Numbered from the stretch's first letter, positions 27,376 to 36,657 are shown. The stretch: 64,000 nt of DNA from CAYQXJ01 sp964421565 (GCA_964421565.1 CAYQXJ010000001.1:186001-250000), one strand, 5' to 3'. Numbers and translations: made by a program. The notes: generated from the letters alone by a model not told the origin.

Positions 27376-27839
27376 CACGGGTCCTGGTTATCGGATACGG
27401 CAGCGAAGTGCGGGGCGACGACGCATTGGGCTTCATTGCGGCGAAACGCATCGGGTCCGAAGTGGAGCGCGAAGATGTGCAGGTGCTGGCCAGGCACCTG
27501 CTGACCCCCGAACTGGCCGAAGCAGTCAGCCGGGCCGGCTTCGTCCTGTTCATCGACGCTTCGCTCGACGGGGAGCCGGGGACCATTCAGGAGAGTGACC
27601 TCTCGCCGCGCCAGGCGCGCGCCTCGTCGTTTACCCACCATTTCGACCCGCCCGACCTGCTGGCGCTGGCCGAGGCGATGTACGGACGGGCGCCGCGGGC
27701 TGTTGCGCTCTCCGCGGTCGGGCTCACGTTCGAGGTGGGCGAGGCGCTCTCTGCCACGGTGTCGGCTGCGCTTCGCCGTCTGCTCGAGCGGGCGCGAGAG
27801 ATCATTGCGCAAGAGGCCGGACCTGCCGGCCCCCCTTGA
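27372..27839 (+). CDS. hoxW: Hydrogenase maturation endopeptidase
   Basis: A 155-residue HycI/HoxW-type protease that clips the C-terminal extension of the nickel-loaded large subunit. The N-terminal VIGYGSEVRGDDALG, the aspartate in LFIDAS and the histidine in FTHHFDP are the nickel-sensing residues of the family. Its ATG overlaps the hoxH stop by four bases, which ties it to this hydrogenase. Confidence 0.88.
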   Translation: MTRVLVIGYGSEVRGDDALGFIAAKRIGSEVEREDVQVLARHLLTPELAEAVSRAGFVLFIDASLDGEPGTIQESDLSPRQARASSFTHHFDPPDLLALAEAMYGRAPRAVALSAVGLTFEVGEALSATVSAALRRLLERAREIIAQEAGPAGPP

Positions 27840-27911
27840 CGCGGGGCTGGCGCGCGGCCACCATGATGTGCGGCGTTGCCCGTTTCACCAACTTCGAGCA
27901 GGGACGCACAG

Positions 27912-28514
27912 ATGCCTGAAGACCCGTTGCAGAAGTACCGTAGCAAGCGCGACTTCCGCCGGACGGGGGAACCGTCCGGCGAAGGGCAGGCAGGCGCCGG
28001 CGTCGAGCCGATCTTCGTCATCCAGAAGCACGATGCCAGCACGTTGCACTATGACTTCCGGCTCGAAGTGGACGGCGTGCTCAAGTCCTGGGCTGTGCCG
28101 AAGGGCCCCTCGACAGACCCCCGCGTGCGACGCCTCGCTGTGCCGACGGAAGAGCACCCCATGGAGTACGCCGACTTCGAGGGCGTGATACCCGAGGGCG
28201 AATACGGCGGCGGCGTGGTGATGGTGTGGGACTGCGGCACCTACCGGAACCTGCGTGCGGAGAAAGGCGAAGACGGCGCCACCATGGATGAGGCGATAGA
28301 CGGGGGCAAGGCGGAAGTCTGGCTCGAAGGCCGGAAGCTGCGCGGCGGCTATGTGCTGATCCGCACGGGCAAAAGCGCCGACGCGCGCTGGCTGTTGATC
28401 AAGATGAAAGACGACGAGGCGGACGCGCGGCGCCACCCGACCAGCACCCAGTCCGAATCGGCGCTCACCGGACGCACGCTGGATGAGATCCGTCGCGAAG
28501 AAGGCGGCGAGTAG
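27912..28514 (+). CDS. Stand-alone LigD-type 3'-phosphoesterase domain protein
   Basis: A 200-residue protein consisting of the phosphoesterase module of DNA ligase D. The metal-site histidines, aspartate and arginine are in IQKHDASTLHYDFRLE, followed by LKSWAVPKGPS and FEGVIPEGEYGGG, all near-canonical. This domain removes 3'-phosphate or 3'-ribonucleotide ends before ligation. No ligase, polymerase or Ku gene is adjacent, so it is a free-standing version. Just downstream are a metallo-beta-lactamase protein and an Fpg-type glycosylase, making a small DNA-repair group. An in-frame upstream start at 27876 lacks a ribosome binding site. Confidence 0.9.
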   Translation: MPEDPLQKYRSKRDFRRTGEPSGEGQAGAGVEPIFVIQKHDASTLHYDFRLEVDGVLKSWAVPKGPSTDPRVRRLAVPTEEHPMEYADFEGVIPEGEYGGGVVMVWDCGTYRNLRAEKGEDGATMDEAIDGGKAEVWLEGRKLRGGYVLIRTGKSADARWLLIKMKDDEADARRHPTSTQSESALTGRTLDEIRREEGGE

Positions 28515-28515
28515 G

Positions 28516-29238
28516 ATGAAACTGGCCTTCCACGGCACGCGGGGTTACATCGAGCCCCGCACCGAGCTGCACCGTATGCACACCGTCTGTGAAGTGTCGT
28601 ACCGGGGCAAACGTGTCATCATCGACTGCGGGGAGGACTGGCGCGGCCACATGGACGAGCTGCGCCCGCAGGCGATCGTCGTCACGCACGCGCATCCCGA
28701 TCACGTCTGGGGGCTCAAAGACGGCGCGCCGTGCGCCGTGTACGCCACCAGGGCGGCCTGGCAGGAGATGGACGATTACCCGATCCAGCAGCGGCGCGTG
28801 GTGAACCAACGCGAACCGTTCCAGGTGCGCGGTATCGAGTTCGAGGCGTTTGCGGTCGTGCATTCCACCCGGGCGCCTGCCGTGGGATACCGCATCACTG
28901 CCGGCGTCATTACCGTGTTCTATGTGCCGGACGTCGTCTACATCGAGAATCGCGAGGAGGCGTTGAGGGGCTGCCGGGCCTACATCGGCGACGGGGCGAC
29001 GGTCGACACATCCATGGTGCGCAAGCCGGGCGATTCGCTGATCGGCCACACGCCGGTGCGCACTCAGCTCACGTGGTGCGCCAAGCTTGGCGTGCCGAAG
29101 ATGATCGTGACCCACTGCGGCGCGCAGATCGTGGACGCCGACCCGGATCAAGTGCAGTCGTTGATCGATGAATACGCCGATGAACGAGGCGTGGAGGCCC
29201 AGATCGCCACGGATGGGATGGAGATGGTGTTACGCTGA
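28516..29238 (+). CDS. Metallo-beta-lactamase fold hydrolase
   Basis: A 240-residue MBL-fold protein with the metal signature THAHPDHVWG and later ligands in VVHST, VPDVV and VTHCGAQIVD. It starts one base after the stop of the phosphoesterase gene, so the two are cotranscribed. The family includes nucleases, phosphodiesterases and thiol hydrolases. Its place between two DNA-repair genes suggests a nucleic-acid substrate, but that rests on position alone. Confidence 0.82.
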   Translation: MKLAFHGTRGYIEPRTELHRMHTVCEVSYRGKRVIIDCGEDWRGHMDELRPQAIVVTHAHPDHVWGLKDGAPCAVYATRAAWQEMDDYPIQQRRVVNQREPFQVRGIEFEAFAVVHSTRAPAVGYRITAGVITVFYVPDVVYIENREEALRGCRAYIGDGATVDTSMVRKPGDSLIGHTPVRTQLTWCAKLGVPKMIVTHCGAQIVDADPDQVQSLIDEYADERGVEAQIATDGMEMVLR

Positions 29239-29252
29239 TCAGGGGGGGTGCA

Positions 29253-30047
29253 GTGCCTGAACTACCGGACGTCGCCATGATGAAGCGCTACCTGGAGGCG
29301 ACCTCCCTGCACCAGCAGATTGCCGATCTCGTGGTGCGGGATGATTACGTGCTGAAGGGGCTGACGGCCGAAGACCTGGGCGATGCCCTGGTCGGCTGCA
29401 GCTTCGAGCGCACCCACCGACACGGGAAGAACCTGCTGGTCGGCCTCGGGCAGGGGCGGCCCTGGCTGCGCCTGCACTTCGGGATGACGGGCAACCTGCG
29501 CTACTTTCAGCGACCGGCGGCGGAGCCGCAATACGGCCGCATCCTGTTCGCGTTCACCAACGGCTGCCATCTGGCCTACGTCAGCCAGCGCAAGCTGGGG
29601 CGCGTGAGCCTGCACACATCGGTGCAGGACGTTGTTGAGGACCTCGAGCTGGGGCCGGACGCGCGGCGTGTCAGTCTGGAGCAGTTCCTCAGCGTCATGA
29701 ACGGTCGGCGCGGCGGCGTGAAGAGCACGCTCATGAACCAGCATATCATCGCTGGGCTCGGAAACGTGTACGTCGACGAGGTGCTGTGGCAGGCGCGCCT
29801 GCATCCGCAACGTCGGCTGGACGAGATGGACGAGGCACAACTCACGGACATGCATCGAGTGATGCAGCACGTGCTGGAGAGTGCCATAGCTCGCGGAGCC
29901 GACGCCCGGAACATGCCGGCGGATTGGCTGATCGGACACCGGGCCGAGGCAGACACATGCCCCCGTTGCGGGGCGGAGATCCGGCGCACAGTCATCGGTC
30001 AGCGTGGCACCTGTTTCTGCCCTGCCTGTCAGCCCCCGCCCCGCTAA
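29253..30047 (+). CDS. mutM: Formamidopyrimidine-DNA glycosylase family protein
   Basis: A 264-residue Fpg/Nei glycosylase-AP lyase. The GTG start leads into PELPDVAMMKRYL, which gives the catalytic N-terminal proline and glutamate. The beta-lyase-associated lysine is in HRHGKNLLV, the helix-two-turns-helix has HIIAGLGNVYVDEVLW, and the C-terminal zinc finger is CPRCG with CFCPACQ. It excises oxidised purines or pyrimidines. Substitutions such as PELPDV for the usual PELPEV place it in a divergent branch, often found near LigD-type genes, so strict 8-oxoguanine specificity is not assured. It overlaps the convergent GT2 gene by four bases. Confidence 0.87.
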   Translation: MPELPDVAMMKRYLEATSLHQQIADLVVRDDYVLKGLTAEDLGDALVGCSFERTHRHGKNLLVGLGQGRPWLRLHFGMTGNLRYFQRPAAEPQYGRILFAFTNGCHLAYVSQRKLGRVSLHTSVQDVVEDLELGPDARRVSLEQFLSVMNGRRGGVKSTLMNQHIIAGLGNVYVDEVLWQARLHPQRRLDEMDEAQLTDMHRVMQHVLESAIARGADARNMPADWLIGHRAEADTCPRCGAEIRRTVIGQRGTCFCPACQPPPR

Positions 30048-31357
30048 GCGCGCTTGGCCGTCTTTGCATAGCGGGCGGGGCGGCGCAATAGCCAGGTATC
30101 CACCGCGGCCACTGTGCAGAGCGCGGCGTAGGTGTAATACAGCATTGGGATCCCGATGATGCTCAGCGGCACGTCTGAAGCTCTGAACCACGACCTCCCC
30201 GCGAGTATCGGCTGGAAGCCCAGCAGGAACGGCCACAGCAGGCCCAGCGCCGGCAAGCAGGTCCCTCCTCCGCCCCGCGCGATGAGCCCGCCGGCCGCGG
30301 CGGCGAACCCGAAGAAGAGCAGAACGGCCGCGAGGGGCGTGGCCGCCAACCGGAACATGTCTGCGCGGACGCGCGGGCTCGCATTGCGTTCGGCGATGGC
30401 CCGGCGGCAGTACTTGCCGGCCAGTTGCGCCCAGCCCCGAGCCCAGCGGTAGCGCTGGTCCAGGAACTCGGTGATGCGCTCCGGCTGCGTGGAGTAGGTG
30501 ATCACGTTGCGGTCGTAATGCACGCGCTGGCCGGCGAGATTGAGCCGGCAGGATAGGTCCGTATCGTCGAGGATCATGTCCTCGTCGATGCGGAATTCCT
30601 CGCGGCGGATCAGCGAGCCTCGGAAGAAGCCCTGTCCACCTCCGAAGTGTGTAAGTCCGCCGAGCCGGGGGTTGACCTCGAGTTCCACGGCTTCCATCCA
30701 GTCGCGCTCAATCGCCAGAAGCCGGGCCAGCCAGGTGGCCTGGGGGTTGCTTGTGGCGCAGGCTCCCTGCAGGGCCTCCGGTGGGTCCGGCCCGCCGAAC
30801 GCAGCGGCAAGCGCCTCCAGGGACTTCTGTGGCAGGGCGTGATCGGCGTCCAGGAATCCGACCACCTCCAGCCGTGGCGCGCGCTCCAGGCCGTAGCGGA
30901 TGGCGGCACCGCGTCCTGCCGGGGGGGTGGTCTTGGCCAGGGGAACGATGCGCTCGTCCCTCACAGCCCTTCGCTGGATAAACTGGGCACTGCCATCGGT
31001 CGAGGCCCCTTCGCAGACGTAGCAAAAGACCAGTTCGCCCCCGTGCTCCAGGCTCTCCAGCGCCGGCATGGTGCGCCGCAGGGACTCGACCTCGTTGAGC
31101 ACGGGGATGATGAACACGATGCCCGGCGAACGACACGGCTCCCGGCGCGCCGGCGGGCTCAGGAATCCGGCCACCAGCGAGCAGAAGAGCGAACGCGCCA
31201 CCAGCATCGCGGCCAGCAATAGCGCCGTCCACAGCAGGGCGCGCGCCGGAACGGGAAGCGCTGCGCATAGGGCTGCTGCGGTTGCGAACAGGCCGAGAGC
31301 GACCGCGACCACGCGCCGGCGGTCCGCTCGCGAGCCCGAGCCCTCTGTTACTTGCAT
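30044..31357 (-). CDS. Membrane glycosyltransferase, family 2
   Basis: A 437-residue GT2 with N-terminal membrane helices, a cytoplasmic GT-A domain and C-terminal helices. The catalytic pieces are IVFIIPVLNEVESL, the DxD-type GFLDADHALP, the ILDDTDLSCR acidic site and QRYRWARGW, the Q-x-x-R-W box of processive synthases. It probably polymerises or adds sugars to a membrane or cell-surface glycan. I took ATG 31357 with GGAG four bases upstream; upstream in-frame ATGs exist. It is divergent from the PHP/glycosyltransferase gene. Confidence 0.8.
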   Translation of the reverse strand: MQVTEGSGSRADRRRVVAVALGLFATAAALCAALPVPARALLWTALLLAAMLVARSLFCSLVAGFLSPPARREPCRSPGIVFIIPVLNEVESLRRTMPALESLEHGGELVFCYVCEGASTDGSAQFIQRRAVRDERIVPLAKTTPPAGRGAAIRYGLERAPRLEVVGFLDADHALPQKSLEALAAAFGGPDPPEALQGACATSNPQATWLARLLAIERDWMEAVELEVNPRLGGLTHFGGGQGFFRGSLIRREEFRIDEDMILDDTDLSCRLNLAGQRVHYDRNVITYSTQPERITEFLDQRYRWARGWAQLAGKYCRRAIAERNASPRVRADMFRLAATPLAAVLLFFGFAAAAGGLIARGGGGTCLPALGLLWPFLLGFQPILAGRSWFRASDVPLSIIGIPMLYYTYAALCTVAAVDTWLLRRPARYAKTAKRA

Positions 31358-31531
31358 GCTCCATCCCCAGCCGATGCAGAGGATGCCTGATTCTGCCATG
31401 GCATGATAGCGAACCCCGCGGCCCGTGCAACAGCAGTGACCCTCGCGCAGACGGTTCTCGGAGTCTCCTAACGGCGCGCACACAGGCCGCGGTTACCCTC
31501 AAATGGGTTGGATTCTGCGAAAGGACGCAAC

Positions 31532-33364
31532 ATGGAGTCGAAGGTTGACCTTCATGTCCACAGCAAGTACTCCGATCGTCCGGCGGAGTGGTTTCTGCGT
31601 CGAATAGGGGCCCCCGAGAGCTTTACCGAGCCGCAGGCCCTGCACGAGACGTGCAAGGCGCACGGCATGGACTTCGTGACCATCACCGACCATAACAGCA
31701 TCGAGGGCGCGCTGGAAATCGCGCATCTGCCCGACACTTTCCTTTCCGCCGAAGTTACGACGTATTTCCCCGAAGACGGCGGCAAGGTGCATTGCCTGGT
31801 CTGGGACATTACGCAGGATCAGTTCCGCGACATCCAGCAGGCCCGGCCGAGCATCTATGACCTTCAGAAGCTGCTGCTTGAGGAGGGCATACTCCATGCC
31901 GTGGCCCATCCGCTCTACAGCGTGAACGAGAGGCTGACCGTTGGGCACGTGGAGAAACTCGCGCTGCTGTTCAACCGGTTTGAGACGTTCAACGGCAGCC
32001 TGCCCGAGCGCCTGGTGCGGACGGCGGATGCCATGCTGCGCAACCTGACGGCCGAGAAGATCGCGGAACTGGCCGACCGACACGGGATCGAGCCGGTTGG
32101 CAAGACCCCCTGGCGCAAGGCGTTCACCGGAGGCAGCGACGATCACAGCGGCATCTACGCCGGGGTGGCATATACGGTCACTCCCCCCGCGCAGGATGTA
32201 GGCCAGTTCCTGCGCTACGTGCGTCAGGGAGCCCACGCCGCCGACGGGCGAGCGGGCAGCAGCCTGGCATTTGCGCACAGCCTGTATCACATCGGGTACG
32301 GATACTACAAGCAACGCCTGCTGAACGGCACGAAGCCGCGCAACCGGGTGGTGGGGGCGTTGTTCCAGAAGCTGCTCGGCGGGCATGGATCAGCCTCGCC
32401 GACCCTGCGCGAGCGGATCGGCGGTTTGTTCAGCCGGTTCCTCGTTAGTCTCCACAAACGCCGCCTCAGCCGGGTCGAGCGCGTGCTCGTCGAGCAGCTT
32501 CAACAGCTTTTCAAAGCCGGGGGCGCGCCGGAATCGGAACACCCCCTGCCGAGCGCAGGGGCCGACGAGCAGACCTTCCGCACCGCCTGCCACCTAAGCC
32601 AGCAGTTCGGCTACCTGTTCCTGCGCAAGTGCTTCGAATACGCCGCTGAAGGGGAGCTGATCGACTGCATTCAAACCGTCTCCGCCCTCGGCCCGGTGGC
32701 TCTCGGCATCGCCCCTTACCTGGCGGCTTTCGGCGCGCAGCACAAGGACGACAGTCTCGCGGCGGAGGTTGCCCGGCGCTTCGGCTGCACACACGGTGCG
32801 CGGCTCCCGGGTGGGCGGGCACTGATGGCCGACGCGACGCTCACAGCCGTCCCCACCCTGTGGCGCTCTGCGGCCTCCGCGGACGGGGATGGCGCCCCTT
32901 TGACCTTGCTCAGTTGTGGGGCAGCACCCGCCGAACCCACCGCGCACAGCGCCGTCTTCTCACCGGTCGGCTGGTTCGAGCTGCCGGAGAGACGTGCGAG
33001 AGTGCCTTTCCCGCCGTTTCTGGAGATCATCGGGCACATTGAGCGGCGCGGTTATGACGAGTTGCTGCTGGCCTCGCCCGGCCTGATGGGGCTGACCGGA
33101 CTGCTGGCAGCGCGCCTGCTGGGGCTGCGCACAACCGCCGTCTACCATCCGGAGTTCTGCAGCCTCGTGCGCCATCTGACGGGGGAAGAGGAACTCGACG
33201 CCGTGGCCCGGCGCTACGTGCTGTGGTTTCTGGGGCAGGCCGACTGCGTGCTTGTGGCCAGTGAAGGGCAGCGGCTGCGCCTGTGCGAGCAGGGCCTCGA
33301 CCACCAGCGTGTGATCGTTATTGCCCCGTCCGGGGCGGAGGCAATCCCCACCAGCGTCGCTTGA
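31532..33364 (+). CDS. PHP-domain protein fused to a truncated glycosyltransferase-like half
   Basis: A 610-residue two-part protein. Residues 1-250 are a PHP metal-phosphoesterase domain: VDLHVHSKYSDRP, VTITDHNSIEG, HAVAHPLYSV and GGSDDHSGIYAG provide the metal ligands. The rest begins with a helical linker; from about residue 430 it reads as the N-terminal Rossmann half of a GT4 transferase (ELLLASPGLMGLTGLLAARL, TTAVYHPEFCSLVRHL, ADCVLVASEGQR) and then stops before the sugar-nucleotide-binding half. PHP-GT fusions I know of carry a full GT4 domain. The next gene is a complete GT4. AAGGA stands six bases before ATG 31532. Confidence 0.75.
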   Translation: MESKVDLHVHSKYSDRPAEWFLRRIGAPESFTEPQALHETCKAHGMDFVTITDHNSIEGALEIAHLPDTFLSAEVTTYFPEDGGKVHCLVWDITQDQFRDIQQARPSIYDLQKLLLEEGILHAVAHPLYSVNERLTVGHVEKLALLFNRFETFNGSLPERLVRTADAMLRNLTAEKIAELADRHGIEPVGKTPWRKAFTGGSDDHSGIYAGVAYTVTPPAQDVGQFLRYVRQGAHAADGRAGSSLAFAHSLYHIGYGYYKQRLLNGTKPRNRVVGALFQKLLGGHGSASPTLRERIGGLFSRFLVSLHKRRLSRVERVLVEQLQQLFKAGGAPESEHPLPSAGADEQTFRTACHLSQQFGYLFLRKCFEYAAEGELIDCIQTVSALGPVALGIAPYLAAFGAQHKDDSLAAEVARRFGCTHGARLPGGRALMADATLTAVPTLWRSAASADGDGAPLTLLSCGAAPAEPTAHSAVFSPVGWFELPERRARVPFPPFLEIIGHIERRGYDELLLASPGLMGLTGLLAARLLGLRTTAVYHPEFCSLVRHLTGEEELDAVARRYVLWFLGQADCVLVASEGQRLRLCEQGLDHQRVIVIAPSGAEAIPTSVA

Positions 33365-33421
33365 GCTCCTCGCCCGGATTCAGCGTTCCTCTCGTCGATC
33401 GCTCATAAGTGGTGCTTAGAC

Positions 33422-33449
33422 TTGCACTTGATGGGTGCGACAGTATGCC
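33422..33449 (+). promoter_or_regulatory. Possible promoter for the GT4 gene
   Basis: TTGCAC (33422-33427) and TATGCC (33444-33449), 16 bases apart, lie just before the GT4 start. Weak -10. Confidence 0.3.
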
Positions 33450-33484
33450 AGCCGGTGGCGAAGCCACGCCAAAGGACGCGCGGA

Positions 33485-34621
33485 ATGCGGGCGTGCATTG
33501 TGAGTGAGACTTACCCGCCCGACGTAAATGGGTGTGCCCTGACGGTCGGCAAGTTCGCCGAAGGGCTTGTGGCTGACGGACACCAGGTTCAGCTCGTCCG
33601 CGTACGCAACGGCCTGCACGACCGGCCGCGTCGGCGGGGGGGGCTGCGGGAGTATCCTCAGCAGGGGATGCCCATCCCCTGTTACAAGATCCAGCAGTTC
33701 GGCCTGCCGGCGGAAGGGCAGCTTCTGTCCATATGGAAAGAGCGCGAGCCGCAGGTCGTCTACATCGCTACCGAGGGGCCACTCGGCCTTTCGGCCCTCC
33801 ACGCGGCGGTGCGCAGGCGACTGCCCGTTATCACCGGCTTCCACACGAACTTTCATACCTACAGCAAGCATTACCGGCTCGGACCGCTCTTCGGTATAGC
33901 CTCCGCTTATCTGCGCGCCTTTCACAATGCCTCGGATTGCACAATAGTGCCGAGCCCCGACCTGCGCCGCAAGCTGGAACGAGCAGGCTATCACAACGTT
34001 CGCGTGGTGGGGCGGGGCGTTGATACCGACTTCCTGAACCCGCGCAAGCGGAGTGCCGAGCTGCGTCGGCAGTGGGGGGCGGAGGAAGGCACGCTTGTGG
34101 TTCTGTACGTCGGTCGCATTGCCCCGGAGAAGAACCTGGCGCTCGCGGTTCGCGCCTTCCATGCCATGGCCCGAAGGGCAGTCGACGCGCGCTTCATCCT
34201 CGTGGGAGATGGGCCCATGCGCCCCGAAATGCAGGCTACCTGCCCCGAGTTCGTCTTCCGCGGCATGCGCACCGGCGAGGACCTGGCCGCTCACTATGCT
34301 TCGGCGGACGTCTTCGTATTCCCCAGCATGACCGAGACGTTCGGCAACGTGACCACCGAGGCCATGGCCAGCGGGCTGGCGGTGGTTGCCTACGATTACG
34401 CAGGCGCACGGATGCACATTACTGACGGCCAGACCGGCGCTCTGGCGCCGTTCGGCGACGAGACCGCCTTCGTGCAGCGAGCGGCGGAACTGGCCGGCGA
34501 CCTGGATAGGGTGCGCGGCATCGGCCGAAACGCGCGGCTTGTCGCCGAGGGGATCACGTGGGAACGGATCGCCCGGGACTTCCAGGGCGTGCTGCACGAT
34601 ACTGTGGAGGCCAAGCGGTGA
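33485..34621 (+). CDS. Glycosyltransferase family 4, mannosyltransferase-like
   Basis: A 378-residue GT-B enzyme. The N-terminal acceptor domain begins CIVSETYPPDVNGCALTV and holds ITGFHTNFHTYSKHY. The C-terminal donor domain has VLYVGRIAPEKNL, FILVGDGPM and the E-x7-E site ETFGNVTTE. This combination matches lipid or glycan mannosyltransferases of the PimB/MgtA type. It has AAAGGA before ATG 33485 and overlaps the PAP2 gene by four bases (GTGA), so it probably works on a lipid-linked glycan with that phosphatase. The donor sugar is not determined. Confidence 0.85.
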   Translation: MRACIVSETYPPDVNGCALTVGKFAEGLVADGHQVQLVRVRNGLHDRPRRRGGLREYPQQGMPIPCYKIQQFGLPAEGQLLSIWKEREPQVVYIATEGPLGLSALHAAVRRRLPVITGFHTNFHTYSKHYRLGPLFGIASAYLRAFHNASDCTIVPSPDLRRKLERAGYHNVRVVGRGVDTDFLNPRKRSAELRRQWGAEEGTLVVLYVGRIAPEKNLALAVRAFHAMARRAVDARFILVGDGPMRPEMQATCPEFVFRGMRTGEDLAAHYASADVFVFPSMTETFGNVTTEAMASGLAVVAYDYAGARMHITDGQTGALAPFGDETAFVQRAAELAGDLDRVRGIGRNARLVAEGITWERIARDFQGVLHDTVEAKR

Positions 34622-35151
34622 CGACGCGTCAGGAACTCGTGGTTCGGCGGATGACGGAGCTGGAGTTGCCGCTCTGCGTGCTGTTCAACCGAGTTTCTCA
34701 GCTCAAGCAGGTCCGTGCCCTCTTCGCAACGGTTAGCCGGGCGGGCGACGGGATTGCATACTGGTTGAGCGCGCTGGCGCTGCTGGCCGTGCAGAGGTCG
34801 GCGGCCCTCGGCTTCGCCTGGAGGGCGGCCATCACCCATGCCATCTGCCTGGCGATCTACACCGCAGTGAAGCGTCGAACGAGCCGCCCGCGCCCCTTCG
34901 AGATGCGCTCCGAGATCACGCTCGGCACAGCGCCGCTGGACCGCTACAGCTTTCCGTCGGGGCATACCATGCATGCAGTGGCGTTTGCGATTCTGCTGAC
35001 GGCCCACTGCCCCGGTCTGGGGTGGGCGGCCCTGCCGTTTGCGGCGATGGTGGGTTTTTCACGGCTCGTGCTGGGGTTGCACTACCCGACGGACGTGCTG
35101 GCGGGCGCAATGATCGGCGGAGCGCTTGCGGGGCTGGCGGTGCGTCTGTGA
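34618..35151 (+). CDS. PAP2-family membrane phosphatase
   Basis: A 177-residue integral membrane phosphatase with the three-part acid phosphatase signature: KRRTSRPRP, FPSGHTMHA and SRLVLGLHYPTDV. It would dephosphorylate a lipid phosphate such as phosphatidic acid or undecaprenyl pyrophosphate at the outer face. The GTG start overlaps the GT4 stop, indicating translational coupling. A role in recycling the lipid carrier of the GT reaction is plausible but inferred. Confidence 0.87.
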   Translation: MTTRQELVVRRMTELELPLCVLFNRVSQLKQVRALFATVSRAGDGIAYWLSALALLAVQRSAALGFAWRAAITHAICLAIYTAVKRRTSRPRPFEMRSEITLGTAPLDRYSFPSGHTMHAVAFAILLTAHCPGLGWAALPFAAMVGFSRLVLGLHYPTDVLAGAMIGGALAGLAVRL

Positions 35152-35158
35152 TCCTGTG

Positions 35159-35830
35159 TCAGCTCCCGGGTTCCATCTCGGGTTTGTGGCGCACGATCTC
35201 GCCTTCGACCATGTAAACGACGTCTTCGGCGATGTTGGTAGCGTGGTCGGCAATGCGCTCGACGTGTCTGCACGCGGACAGCAGGTGGGTCAGCGCCTCC
35301 AGCTCGTCCGGATGCTCGCGCATGCCGGCCCGCACTTCCTCGTACATCTGACGGTTCATTGCATCGACTTCGTCGTCCATCGGGCCGACCTGGCGAGCGA
35401 GCTCGGCATCCATGTTCACCAGGGCGTCCAGGGACTGCTTGACCATCTGCTGGGCCCTGTGAGCCATGGTTTCGAAGTCGAAGACGACTCCGCTGACGCG
35501 GTGTCCGGCGAGGAAGACGGCGCGCTCGGCGATGTTGACGGCCAGGTCACCGATGCGTTCCAGGTCGCTGTTGATCTTGAGCACGGCGACGATGAAGCGC
35601 AGGTCGATGGCGACCGGCTGGTGTAGGGCGAGTATTTGCAGGCACTCCTCCTCGAGTTCCACCTCGGCAATGTCGATCTGTGGATCGCTCTCGATGACCT
35701 CGTAGGCGAGCTCCGTGTCTTGTGTTTCCAGCGCGCGCACGGACTTATGCACGCTCTCCTCCACCTGTCCGCTCAGGGAGTAGAGATGCTTGCCCAGCTT
35801 ATCCAGCGCCCTTTGCAAGTGCAGTGACAT
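35159..35830 (-). CDS. phoU: Phosphate transport regulator PhoU
   Basis: A 223-residue PhoU made of two three-helix repeats, each with the metal-binding E/DxxxD pattern: LERIGDLAVNIAERA in the first and VERIADHATNIAEDVVYM in the second. It ties the Pst transporter to PhoR so that signalling stops when phosphate is plentiful. AAGGAAG precedes the ATG at 35830. It is the last gene of the pst operon, 15 bases after pstB. Confidence 0.95.
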   Translation of the reverse strand: MSLHLQRALDKLGKHLYSLSGQVEESVHKSVRALETQDTELAYEVIESDPQIDIAEVELEEECLQILALHQPVAIDLRFIVAVLKINSDLERIGDLAVNIAERAVFLAGHRVSGVVFDFETMAHRAQQMVKQSLDALVNMDAELARQVGPMDDEVDAMNRQMYEEVRAGMREHPDELEALTHLLSACRHVERIADHATNIAEDVVYMVEGEIVRHKPEMEPGS

Positions 35831-35844
35831 AGGCGTCTTCCTTA

Positions 35845-36657
35845 TCAGCCGAAGCGGCCGGTGATGTAGTCCTCGGTGCGCTTCTGTTTGGGCTTCGTGA
35901 ACAGTTGTGGTGTCGGTCCGAACTCGATCAGTTCGCCTTCGTAGAGGAATGCTGTCAGGTCGGAAACCCGTGCCGCCTGTTGCATGTTGTGGGTAACGAT
36001 AACGATCGTGTAGTTCTCGCGCAACTCGCCGATCAGGTCTTCGATGCGGGCGGTGGAGCGGGGGTCGAGCGCGCTGGTCGGCTCGTCCATCAGCAGTATG
36101 TCCGGGTCGACGGCGAGGGCCCGCGCGATGCAGAGCCGCTGCTGCTGGCCTCCGGAGAGCCCCAGCGCGTTCTGGTGAAGACGGTCTTTCACCTCCTCCC
36201 ATAGGGCGGCCTGCCGCAGGCTGTGTTCTACGACCTCATTCAGCTCGGAGCGGCTGCACCGACCGTGGATGCGCGGTCCGTAGGCGATGTTGTCGTAGAC
36301 GGACTTGGGGAAAGGGTTTGGCTTCTGAAAGACCATGCCTATTCGTCGCCTCAAGGCGACCACGTCGACGCGGGGCCCGTAGATGTTCTCCCCTTCAAAG
36401 ATCAGCTCACCGGTGGCGAAGCAGCCGGGGATCAGGTCGTTCATTCGATTTATTGCCCGCAGGAAGGTGCTCTTGCCGCACCCGCTGGGCCCGATGATGG
36501 CGGTCACCTGGCCCACGGGAACGCCCATGGTCACCTGCCTGACCGCCTCGTTGTCACGGTAGAAGACGGAGAAGTTCTCCGCCCGCACATGGTAGGAGCC
36601 GTTGTCGACCGACATCTGGCTGTCGTTGACGACATCCTGGAAGGAGAGCTTGATCAT
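35845..36657 (-). CDS. pstB: Phosphate ABC transporter ATPase PstB
   Basis: A 270-residue ABC ATPase. Walker A is GPSGCGKST, the Q-loop region reads IGMVFQKPNPFPKSVYDNIAYGPR, which is diagnostic for PstB, the signature is LSGGQQQR, and Walker B is ILLMDEPTSALD. It energises phosphate import by the PstCA channel. The gene starts five bases after the pstA stop. Confidence 0.96.
   Translation of the reverse strand: MIKLSFQDVVNDSQMSVDNGSYHVRAENFSVFYRDNEAVRQVTMGVPVGQVTAIIGPSGCGKSTFLRAINRMNDLIPGCFATGELIFEGENIYGPRVDVVALRRRIGMVFQKPNPFPKSVYDNIAYGPRIHGRCSRSELNEVVEHSLRQAALWEEVKDRLHQNALGLSGGQQQRLCIARALAVDPDILLMDEPTSALDPRSTARIEDLIGELRENYTIVIVTHNMQQAARVSDLTAFLYEGELIEFGPTPQLFTKPKQKRTEDYITGRFG

Noticed and set aside
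33635..33643. Run of G inside the GT4 gene as a phase-variable site
   Set aside because: The run is only eight bases and the frame is intact; without read data slippage is unsupported.
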